The notes under the pieces: generated by a model | What the model saw: only the letters and a program-made list of their open reading frames with translations | Database searches by the model: none | What the model was told of the DNA's origin: nothing | NCBI GenBank assembly: GCA_004525335.1 | Contig: SPCL01000114.1 | Coordinates: 1-6,560 of the forward strand | DNA from: Thermodesulfobacteriales bacterium | GTDB taxonomy: Bacteria; Desulfobacterota_D; UBA1144; Nemesobacterales; UBA2774 | Direction of reading: 5' to 3' | Length of the DNA stretch: 6,560 nucleotides | Translations under genes and position numbers: made by a program | Shown here: positions 1 through 5,436 of the stretch, piece after piece | Numbering within the stretch: position 1 is the stretch's first letter | Layout of the letters: each line of letters opens with the position of its first letter

Positions 1-609
1 GACTTCATCGGCCATTTGAAGCATCTCTTCTTTTGTCTCAGTAGGCATACCGACTATTATATGTGCGCCTATCTCAAAGCCCCTACCCTTTGACATCTCT
101 ATCGCATCTAAAACCGATTGATAATCATGCCCTCTGTTCATAAACTCAAGGGTTTTGTCGTAAATGGACTCTATCCCGTATTCTACAGACACATAGTAGT
201 CCTTTGCAAGCTCTTCAAACATAGACAGTTTTTCTTCGTCTACACAGTCAGATCTTGTACCTACGGCTAGCCCAATCACATCGTCATAGGATAGCGCTTT
301 TCTGTACATCTCTTCTAACTTTTCAACTGTGTCATAGGTATTTGTATAGGATTGGAAATAGATAATGAATTTCTCGGCCTTAAATCTCTTTTTGAGATAC
401 TCCATGCCGTTAGAGACCTGCTCGTCCATTGAAAAACGCGCTCTTGCATATGGAGGAACAAAACTGTCGTTGTTACAGTACACACATCCCCCGATGGCCA
501 AATTGCCGTCACGATTAGGACATGTAAATCCCATATCAACTGAGAGTTTGTTAACCCTGTATCCAAGCTTCTCTTTTATGTAGGGTCTGTAAGTATTATA
601 GCGCTGCAT
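1..609 (-). CDS. yhcC: YhcC-family (TIGR01212-type) radical SAM protein, N-terminal 203 residues; 3' end outside window
   Basis: Translating the minus strand from the ATG at 609-607 gives an uninterrupted frame of 203 codons to the window edge, so the C-terminal third or so is missing (E. coli YhcC is about 309 residues). The N-terminus YNTYRPYIKEKLGYRVNKLS leads into FTCPNRDG and GGCVYCN. The three cysteines C30, C42 and C45 (C-x11-C-x2-C) are the spaced [4Fe-4S]/SAM cluster motif of this family, not the usual CxxxCxxC. Later segments fit the radical SAM barrel: IIYFQSYTNTY, GLAVGTRSDCV, YYVSVEYGIES and IGAHIIVGMPTET. The in vivo reaction and substrate of YhcC proteins are, to my knowledge, not firmly established. 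The ATG shares one base with the TAA of nth (TAATG), so translation is probably coupled to nth, with a weak GGGG ribosome site inside the nth 3' end. Identification is by motif memory and is fairly secure. Confidence 0.85.
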   Translation of the reverse strand, partial: MQRYNTYRPYIKEKLGYRVNKLSVDMGFTCPNRDGNLAIGGCVYCNNDSFVPPYARARFSMDEQVSNGMEYLKKRFKAEKFIIYFQSYTNTYDTVEKLEEMYRKALSYDDVIGLAVGTRSDCVDEEKLSMFEELAKDYYVSVEYGIESIYDKTLEFMNRGHDYQSVLDAIEMSKGRGFEIGAHIIVGMPTETKEEMLQMADEV

Positions 610-1280
610 TAAAACAGCCCCGCAGAAGGACAGAGATTACTAATCATACAATCTCCGCACATTGGTTTTCTGGCATGACACACAGTGCGACCGTGATCGC
701 CTAAAGAATTAGAGAAAATGGTCCACTTCTCTTGAGGAATTAATTCGTTAAGATCATATTCAATCTTGGTAGGGTCCGAGTTTGTTGTTAAACCGAGTCT
801 GGTTGAGAGTCTTTTTATATGCGTATCGACAATTATTCCAGGAATGCCGAAATAATTTCCTAGCACCACATTTGCGGTTTTTCTTCCAACACCTGCAAGC
901 TCGACTAACTCATCCATAGTTCTTGGAACTTCTCCATTATGCTCTTCGACCAAGGCTTTTGAACAGTTTAAAATTGACTTTGACTTTGCCCTGAAGAACC
1001 CACATGAATGAATCTCTTTTTCTAGCTCCGATTGATCAGCCCGGGCAAATTCATGAGGTGTAGGATATTTCTTAAACAGTCCCGGAGTTACCTCATTTAC
1101 TCTTTTGTCTGTGCACTGCGCAGATAAAATACAGCCAATAAGAAGCTGAAAAGGTCCGTCAAAATCTAAATGACATTTCGCTTCAGGATATTCCTCTTCT
1201 AGTAAAGATAGAATTTCCCCCGCCCTCACTCTTTTATCTGACAGGGTTTCATTAACTTTTTTTGGCCTTTGTTTTTTCAT
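609..1280 (-). CDS. nth: Endonuclease III, base-excision repair DNA glycosylase/AP lyase
   Basis: The enzyme removes oxidised pyrimidines from DNA and nicks the abasic site. The 223 residues follow the family order: ILSAQCTD at 51-58, the helix-hairpin-helix LAGVGRKTAN at about 128-137 with the catalytic lysine K134, and VDTH at 151-154 with the catalytic aspartate D152. A C-terminal [4Fe-4S] loop C201-x6-C208-x2-C211-x5-C217 has the exact endonuclease III spacing. The protein is about a dozen residues longer at the N-terminus than E. coli Nth (211), with a lysine-rich start. The ribosome site before the ATG is weak, so a start a few codons downstream cannot be excluded. The gene begins 30 bp after the T-tract of the ferredoxin terminator, and I see no convincing promoter there. 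It is followed, with a one-base overlap, by the radical SAM gene. All catalytic and cluster residues are present. Confidence 0.96.
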   Translation of the reverse strand: MKKQRPKKVNETLSDKRVRAGEILSLLEEEYPEAKCHLDFDGPFQLLIGCILSAQCTDKRVNEVTPGLFKKYPTPHEFARADQSELEKEIHSCGFFRAKSKSILNCSKALVEEHNGEVPRTMDELVELAGVGRKTANVVLGNYFGIPGIIVDTHIKRLSTRLGLTTNSDPTKIEYDLNELIPQEKWTIFSNSLGDHGRTVCHARKPMCGDCMISNLCPSAGLF

Positions 1281-1310
1281 CTCATGTTAACTTTAATCTT
1301 AATGGGAAAC

Positions 1311-1341
1311 AAAAAAGGGGATATGCTTTGGACATATCCCC
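1311..1341 (-). terminator. Intrinsic terminator after the ferredoxin gene
   Basis: Read on the minus strand, GGGGATATG, a 7-nt loop (TCCAAAG) and CATATCCCC form a perfect 9-bp stem (1341-1317). Six T residues follow directly (1316-1311). It lies 38 bp past the ferredoxin stop codon, where a rho-independent terminator is expected. The plus strand has A6 before the hairpin and a mixed tail after it, so it is effectively one-directional. nth starts 30 bp beyond, so nth needs either read-through or a promoter I could not recognise. Confidence 0.9.
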
Positions 1342-1378
1342 TTCTGGTCTCCTTTAAAAAACTTTATTCACGAATTTG

Positions 1379-1645
1379 TTAATCTTTACGAGCCGGTTCA
1401 AGCCCTTCTTTTCCTTCAAAGAATTCAGCATTCATGGCAGTATAATCGCTCCATTTCTCAGGAAGTTCATCTTCATGAAAAATCGCATCAACCGGACAAG
1501 GATCAACACACGCGCCGCAGTCAATACACTCCTCAGGATGAATAACGAGCATGTTGTCGGCCTCGTAAATGCAGTCTACAGGGCATGCTTCTACACATGC
1601 TTTGTCTTTAACATCAATACACGGCTCTGCAATTATGTATGCCAT
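1379..1645 (-). CDS. 7Fe (3Fe-4S/4Fe-4S) type bacterial ferredoxin
   Basis: An 88-residue soluble electron carrier. The N-terminal half reads AEPCIDVKDKACVEACPVDC, with cysteines at 9, 17, 21 and 25. The second motif ECIDCGACVDPCP has cysteines at 40, 43, 46 and 50. In Azotobacter FdI-type proteins C8/C16/C20/C49 hold a [3Fe-4S] cluster and C24/C39/C42/C45 a [4Fe-4S] cluster. The equivalents here are C9/C17/C21/C50 and C25/C40/C43/C46. The second cysteine of a classical CxxCxxxC motif is V12, which supports the 3Fe assignment at that site. The sequence closely recalls mycobacterial FdxC and Thermus 7Fe ferredoxins, but the C-terminus after the DELPEKWSDY segment is about 20 residues shorter. 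The redox partner cannot be inferred. The gene has its own strong ribosome site and terminator; a promoter between it and secG is possible. The family call is secure, the exact cluster content is inferred. Confidence 0.94.
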   Translation of the reverse strand: MAYIIAEPCIDVKDKACVEACPVDCIYEADNMLVIHPEECIDCGACVDPCPVDAIFHEDELPEKWSDYTAMNAEFFEGKEGLEPARKD

Positions 1646-1653
1646 TCTTTAAT

Positions 1654-1659
1654 ACCTCC
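1654..1659 (-). promoter_or_regulatory. Strong Shine-Dalgarno of the ferredoxin gene
   Basis: The minus strand reads GGAGGT, a near-perfect anti-16S match, eight bases before the ferredoxin ATG. It is the best ribosome site in the window, suggesting high translation. It contrasts with the aminotransferase and def starts, which have none. Confidence 0.85.
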
Positions 1660-1676
1660 GAGCTATAATATCAATA

Positions 1677-1705
1677 AATATACTTAACAGGGGTTTAGCA
1701 CGCAA
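1677..1705 (-). promoter_or_regulatory. Possible sigma70-type promoter for the ferredoxin gene
   Basis: On the minus strand TTGCGT (1705-1700) and TATATT (1682-1677) are separated by 17 bp, which would give a leader of roughly 25 nt including the GGAGGT site. The -35 matches only TTG of the consensus. The region is A/T-rich, so this may be chance, and the ferredoxin could instead be read through from secG. Confidence 0.3.
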
Positions 1706-1732
1706 CAAAACGATTTGTTAAATCAAGTTTTG
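1706..1732 (-). terminator. Imperfect hairpin directly after the secG stop codon
   Basis: On the minus strand CAAAAC, TT, GATTT, loop AAC, AAATC and GTTTTG form an 11-bp stem with a 2-nt bulge, starting on the base after the secG TAG. No T-run follows, so it is a poor intrinsic terminator. It could protect the 3' end of the operon mRNA or partly uncouple ferredoxin expression from secG. Confidence 0.4.
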
Positions 1733-2209
1733 CTATTGAGTCCCTTGAGTATCATCCGGGGATGATTCAGTACTTCCTGAAGTCTCTGGCTCTGAAGACA
1801 TTTGCCCCTCACCCTGTGTTGTAGGCACTGATTCGCCACTGTCCTGGCTTACCTCAGCCGGCGCACTTTGTTCCTCTGATGTCTGAGGCTGCGCAACATC
1901 AACCGGTGTATCAAAATCAGTAGTCTGTTGAGCCGCTGGTATATCAGTTACAGATGAAGAACCCACGCTCTTGGCAGCAAAATAACCAAGTGTAAGAGAG
2001 CTCAGCAAAAATAATACAGCCAACACTCTTGTCACCTTTGAAAGAAAGGGCACTGCTCCACTTGCTCCAAAGACTGATTCACTCGATCCTCCCCCGCCAA
2101 AGACCGAACCTAGGTCTCCGCTTTTACCGGGTTGAAGAAGTACAACCAGAATAAGAAGTATGCTTACTAACACATGTATAACTTGTACCGAATAAATTAT
2201 TAGTTCCAC
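1733..2209 (-). CDS. secG: SecG subunit of the SecYEG preprotein translocase, with a long acidic C-terminal tail
   Basis: SecG is a small inner-membrane subunit that assists SecYE in protein export. Two hydrophobic helices are visible, about residues 5-25 and 59-79. They flank the conserved glycine-rich cytoplasmic loop LQPGKSGDLGSVFGGGG, then ESVFGASGA. The loop residues K29, K58 and R61 fit cytoplasmic placement by the positive-inside rule. The family is usually about 75-110 residues. This protein has 158 because residues 81-158 form a low-complexity tail rich in S, T, Q, P, D and E, with 15 acidic residues and no lysine or arginine. In E. coli SecG topology the C-terminus is periplasmic, so the tail should be outside the cytoplasm. 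The start is GTG at 2209-2207, with GGAG about 11 nt upstream inside the tpiA end. The gene lies six bases after the tpiA stop and is clearly in that operon. Confidence 0.93.
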   Translation of the reverse strand: MELIIYSVQVIHVLVSILLILVVLLQPGKSGDLGSVFGGGGSSESVFGASGAVPFLSKVTRVLAVLFLLSSLTLGYFAAKSVGSSSVTDIPAAQQTTDFDTPVDVAQPQTSEEQSAPAEVSQDSGESVPTTQGEGQMSSEPETSGSTESSPDDTQGTQ

Positions 2210-2215
2210 TGTTTT

Positions 2216-2974
2216 CTACTCTCCTGCTATTTTTACTATTTTTACAAAGGAATCCGCATCGAGACCGGCGCCTCCAATAAGCGCACCGTCAATGTTTTCC
2301 ATTTCTAATAGTTCTTTAATGTTGCCTACTTTGACACTTCCCCCATAAATAATTCTTACAAGTTCAGAATCTTGACCGAATATACTACCCGTTATTTCAC
2401 GAATTGCGGAATGTACTTGTTCCGCTTCTTCTGGAGTTGCATTTTTTCCAGTACCAATTGCCCATATCGGCTCGTATGCAAGAACAATCTTACTGTAGTC
2501 ATCAAGCTCTAAATCCATCAGTGCGCTTTCAACTTGAGACTGAACAATCTTTATAGTTTTCCCCTCTTCTCGTTCTTCAAGAGTCTCTCCTACACAGACT
2601 ATTACACTGAGCCCATCGTTGAGTGAAGCTTTGATCTTTTTTCGTACAATAAAATCAGTCTCTCCCAAAATACCTCTTCTCTCTGAGTGCCCGATGATCG
2701 CCCACTGACATCCGGCGTCAATTAGCATGGCAGGTGATATCTCCCCTGTATACGCTCCTCGATCTTCCCAAAACACATTTTGTGCAGAGAGCTTAATCTT
2801 CGTACCCTCTATCAATCCACCTACAATATCTAGCGAAGTGAACGGAGGGGCCAGCAAAATATCCAGATCATGTTTCACATCTGCTACCCCGGAAATAATA
2901 TTCTGAGTAAGCTCCTTTGCTTCATGACGGAGCATATTCATTTTCCAATTCCCGGCAATCATATTTTTCTTCAT
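2216..2974 (-). CDS. tpiA: Triose-phosphate isomerase
   Basis: The enzyme interconverts dihydroxyacetone phosphate and glyceraldehyde 3-phosphate in glycolysis and gluconeogenesis. The 252 residues are a normal length for the bacterial TIM barrel. All key residues are present: GNWKMN with N9 and K11, SAQNVFW...GAYTGEIS at about 63-80, IIGHSERR with the electrophilic H96, VCVGE at 126-130, the catalytic base E168 in AYEPIWAIGTG with the flexible phosphate loop, and YGGSV at 210-214 plus GALIGGAGL at about 230-238 for phosphate binding. A small change is G for the usual S in the last motif (GGASL becomes GGAGL). The ATG overlaps the stop of the PGK homologue by 4 nt (ATGA), implying translational coupling. 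The only ribosome-binding site is a weak purine stretch. Unlike its neighbour, nothing suggests loss of activity. Confidence 0.97.
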   Translation of the reverse strand: MKKNMIAGNWKMNMLRHEAKELTQNIISGVADVKHDLDILLAPPFTSLDIVGGLIEGTKIKLSAQNVFWEDRGAYTGEISPAMLIDAGCQWAIIGHSERRGILGETDFIVRKKIKASLNDGLSVIVCVGETLEEREEGKTIKIVQSQVESALMDLELDDYSKIVLAYEPIWAIGTGKNATPEEAEQVHSAIREITGSIFGQDSELVRIIYGGSVKVGNIKELLEMENIDGALIGGAGLDADSFVKIVKIAGE

Positions 2975-4164
2975 TTAAGTCGATTTTCCATGGCTTCTAA
3001 AACTCTAAGCTTATGGCCCATAATGTATTCTAATGCTGTTTGGCCACCCTGAGATATAAATGTCTGCCCATCTTCTTTAATTGACCCAAGAGCTGCCTCT
3101 GCAGTATCCTGCCCAATGATTACAGTCAGAGTTTCTGATTCCGCTAATGATTTCGCCAGAGAATCTGTGCCCTTTTTAAACTCAGGATCCTCACAAATTC
3201 CCATAGGCCCTGTCCAAAGAATTGTTTTTGCTTTAGCTAATCTCTTAGCAAAATCAGCCTGAGCGGCGGGCCCTATATCAACTACCCTCATACTCTGTGG
3301 AATACGGCCGCTAGAAATTATAAAGGAACTGGAGTAATTGTTCAAATCACCATCAATTGCAACAACATCTTCAGGAAGAATAACTCGAATGTTTCTAATT
3401 TCAGCAGAAGACATAAATTTCTTCACGCTATATACTGCAGCTTTATCTATTTTAGATTTACCCGTCTCCCCTCCAAGCGCATTTAAGAATGTATTTGCTA
3501 AAACGCCTCCAACTAAAACTGTGTCGACGTATTCTAGCATACTTTCCATAAGATCAACTTTCTCTAATACATTACTACCGCCGCATACTGCTGCAAAAGG
3601 TCTTTCCGGATTTCTTATACGATCTAGGTTTTCTATTTCCTTCTTAAACTGAAATCCTACGCAAAGCTTCTCAAAATATTCAAAGATACTATCTAAAGAG
3701 GATTTAATTTGAGTTGATAGAGAGAAAGCCTCATTGACATAAATATCGGCGCATTCAGCAAGTTTCTTCGCGAACTCCGGACTATTCTCCAGCTCTCCTT
3801 TCTGGAATTCCAGGTTCTCTAGAAGCATCACCTGGCCGGGCTGCATATCAGAACCGATTTTTTTAACTGCTTCCCCTATTGAATTATCAGGGAAGAATAT
3901 CTCTGCACCTAACATCTCTGAAAGGATTTTACCTATAGGCTCAAGACTGTATTTTTTGTTATACCTTCCCTTAGGATTGCCTAAACCTGAGGCAATTACA
4001 ACCTTAGCTTTCTGCCCCATGGCATATTTGATTGTGGGAATGACACTTAAGATCTTGGCTTCATTCAAGACCTCTGCATCTTTACTGAGCGGCACATCAA
4101 AATCAACCCTTATTAAGACTCTCTTATCTGCTATATCTAGTTCTGCTATTGATGGTACTTTCAT
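2971..4164 (-). CDS. Divergent phosphoglycerate kinase homologue with most 3-phosphoglycerate ligands replaced
   Basis: The two-domain PGK fold is recognisable over the full usual length (397 residues): RVLIRVDFDVP at 15-25, LGNPKG at 61-66, LLENLEF at 114-120, NPERPFAAVCGG at 185-196, LWTGPMG at 316-322, IGQDTAEAAL at 350-359 and SQGGQTALE at 371-379. Compared from memory with yeast PGK, R21 and D23 survive (R19, D21), but N25 is D23, R38 is K37, H62 is G60, R65 is N63, R121 is E119 and R168 is Q152. The basic loop GTAHRAHSS has become SLSTQIKSS. On the nucleotide side K202 (in EK), GPMG, E325 and D353 are kept. The AKV lysine is N198, the WNGP asparagine is T318, GGGDT has become GQDT and TGGGAS has become QGGQTA. 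A standard PGK reaction looks doubtful. The open frame, AAAGG ribosome site and ATGA overlaps on both sides argue against a decaying pseudogene. I therefore do not assign the symbol pgk. Confidence 0.85.
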   Translation of the reverse strand: MKVPSIAELDIADKRVLIRVDFDVPLSKDAEVLNEAKILSVIPTIKYAMGQKAKVVIASGLGNPKGRYNKKYSLEPIGKILSEMLGAEIFFPDNSIGEAVKKIGSDMQPGQVMLLENLEFQKGELENSPEFAKKLAECADIYVNEAFSLSTQIKSSLDSIFEYFEKLCVGFQFKKEIENLDRIRNPERPFAAVCGGSNVLEKVDLMESMLEYVDTVLVGGVLANTFLNALGGETGKSKIDKAAVYSVKKFMSSAEIRNIRVILPEDVVAIDGDLNNYSSSFIISSGRIPQSMRVVDIGPAAQADFAKRLAKAKTILWTGPMGICEDPEFKKGTDSLAKSLAESETLTVIIGQDTAEAALGSIKEDGQTFISQGGQTALEYIMGHKLRVLEAMENRLK

Positions 4165-5312
4165 AAAGTAATGCCTTTGTTATTGATATACTCACCAAGA
4201 CGCCTTATCCCTTCTTTGATATTAGAAGTAGAAGTTGTATAAGACAATCTTAAATACCCTTCTCCTCCCTCACCAAAATCAATTCCGGGTGTAACAGCGA
4301 CTTTTGCTTTTTCTAAGATATCAAATGCGAGTTCATGAGAATTTGGGTTAATTTTATTAGCATCTATAAATAAGTAGAATGCGCCCTTAGGTTCACTCTC
4401 AATATTAAAACCAAGTTCTTTAATACCTTCAATCATTATTTTTCTTCTCTCATCAAAAAGTTTGACCATTTCTAGTGCATCAACTCCTGCTTTTTTCAAT
4501 GCCTGAACTCCAGCCCTTTGAACAAAGGGGTTTGGAGAAATAAATAGATTCTGCTGAAGTTTTTGTATAGGTCTAATAAATTCTTCAGGAGCAATCAGAT
4601 AACCCAGTCTCCAGCCGGTCATAGAGTAGAATTTTGAAAACCCATTTACGGCAAAAGCCCTCTCTGTAACCTCGTAAATTGTTCCGGCTTCTGTCCCATA
4701 TACAAGTCCGTGATAAATTTCATCTGAAATCACCATAACTCCAAGCTCAGCAATTTCTTTCATAACTTCGGGTTTTAGAACAACCCCTGTTGGGTTTGCT
4801 GGGGAATTAATTAATATAGCTTTAGTCTTTGGTGTTATAACTTTTTTTAATCTATCGATATCAATTTGAAACCCTTCCTCTTCAAATATCCTAAATGTTA
4901 CAGGAACTCCGCCTGCAATCTTTATTATCTGTGGATAACAAGCATAATGAGGATCGGTAATTACAACTTCTTCTCCCGGTTCAATTAGTGAAATTATTGA
5001 TAAATATAAAGCCGGTGAGCTGCCCATAGTAATAACAACTCTTGCGGGATCGATATTAACACCATAATTTTTATTGTAACTCTCTGATATTGCTTGGCGA
5101 AGCTCAGGTATACCCAAGCTATGTGTATATTTAGTATCCCCTTCTTTTATGGACTTTATAGCTTCGTTGGCTATAACATCAGGCGTGGGGAAATCAGGCT
5201 CTCCTACTTCAAAATGTATGACACTTTCCCCGGATGATTCAATTTCCTTGGCTCTTTCCAACACATCCATTACATAAAATGGGGAAATCTCTTGTGACAA
5301 TTTTGAGGGCAT
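4161..5312 (-). CDS. Class I/II PLP-dependent aminotransferase (aspartate/aromatic aminotransferase type)
   Basis: A cytoplasmic enzyme that moves an amino group between an amino acid and a 2-oxo acid using pyridoxal phosphate. Numbered from the chosen start (383 residues), fold-type I landmarks are VGEPDFPTP at 36-44, YTHSLGIPELRQAI at 62-75, GSSPAL at 97-102, NSPANPTG with N173, ISDEIYHG with D197 and Y200, GFSKFYSMTGWRLGYL with the Schiff-base lysine K227 and R235, and R355 in LRLSYTTS for the substrate carboxylate. All are intact. The amino-acid specificity cannot be told from sequence. I chose ATG 5312-5310 because family alignment begins around KLSQEISPFYVM. It also lies eight bases after a strong -10 element, so the mRNA is probably leaderless. 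An in-frame TTG at 5354 would add 14 unconvincing residues without a ribosome site. The stop overlaps the PGK homologue's start by 4 nt, making this the first gene of the operon. Confidence 0.93.
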   Translation of the reverse strand: MPSKLSQEISPFYVMDVLERAKEIESSGESVIHFEVGEPDFPTPDVIANEAIKSIKEGDTKYTHSLGIPELRQAISESYNKNYGVNIDPARVVITMGSSPALYLSIISLIEPGEEVVITDPHYACYPQIIKIAGGVPVTFRIFEEEGFQIDIDRLKKVITPKTKAILINSPANPTGVVLKPEVMKEIAELGVMVISDEIYHGLVYGTEAGTIYEVTERAFAVNGFSKFYSMTGWRLGYLIAPEEFIRPIQKLQQNLFISPNPFVQRAGVQALKKAGVDALEMVKLFDERRKIMIEGIKELGFNIESEPKGAFYLFIDANKINPNSHELAFDILEKAKVAVTPGIDFGEGGEGYLRLSYTTSTSNIKEGIRRLGEYINNKGITL

Positions 5313-5320
5313 GGGGCTTA

Positions 5321-5349
5321 ATAATAAGGAATAAGGCAGATGTTGTCTA
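5321..5349 (-). promoter_or_regulatory. Sigma70-type promoter of the aminotransferase operon, leaderless geometry
   Basis: On the minus strand TAGACA (5349-5344, 5 of 6 to TTGACA), a 17-bp spacer and TATTAT (5326-5321, 5 of 6 to TATAAT) are followed after eight bases by the ATG at 5312. The start point should therefore fall on or next to the A of the ATG. The intervening TAAGCCCC holds no Shine-Dalgarno, which agrees with leaderless translation. A weaker pair further upstream, TTGAGC (5406-5401) and CATACT (5383-5378), also has 17-bp spacing. Confidence 0.65.
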
Positions 5350-5356
5350 CACAAAG

Positions 5357-5390
5357 CCGGAGTATGTTGATTTCCAGAGTATGCTGATTT
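5357..5390. repeat. Two tandem 17-bp repeats in the def-aminotransferase gap
   Basis: Plus-strand units CCGGAGTATGTTGATTT (5357-5373) and CCAGAGTATGCTGATTT (5374-5390) are directly adjacent and agree at 15 of 17 positions. A degraded third GTATGC follows at 5394-5399. The pair sits just upstream of the aminotransferase -35 (5349-5344) and overlaps the weaker upstream promoter-like pair. Its place suggests a regulator-binding site, but simple slippage is equally possible. Confidence 0.7.
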
Positions 5391-5436
5391 AAGGTATGCA
5401 GCTCAATATATTTTAGCAAGACAAACTAATAAAACT

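Noticed and set aside
315..566. An 83-codon minus-strand open frame inside the radical SAM gene
   Set aside because: It is in a different frame from the YhcC-type protein, which reads cleanly from 609 to the window edge with all cluster cysteines. The 83-codon frame resembles no family I know.
1281..1316. Promoter for nth from TTGTTT and TAACAT with 17-bp spacing
   Set aside because: The -10 would end three bases before the nth ATG, placing the start point inside the coding sequence, and the -35 matches only three positions.
3338..3652. Plus-strand open frame of 104 codons opposite the PGK homologue
   Set aside because: It is a shadow of the minus-strand coding frame. It has no ribosome site and serine/threonine-rich text typical of an antisense frame. 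Other plus-strand frames (365-583, 1376-1687, 2870-3052, 3956-4171, 5449-5715) were rejected likewise.
2971..4164. The PGK homologue as a frameshifted or decaying pseudogene
   Set aside because: It is open over the full normal length, aligns without frame breaks, keeps core fold motifs and has intact overlaps with both neighbours. The changes are concentrated at ligand sites rather than scattered.
5313..5354. In-frame TTG giving a 14-residue N-terminal extension of the aminotransferase
   Set aside because: No ribosome site, residues do not resemble the family N-terminus, and the best promoter lies inside this stretch, so it would not be transcribed.
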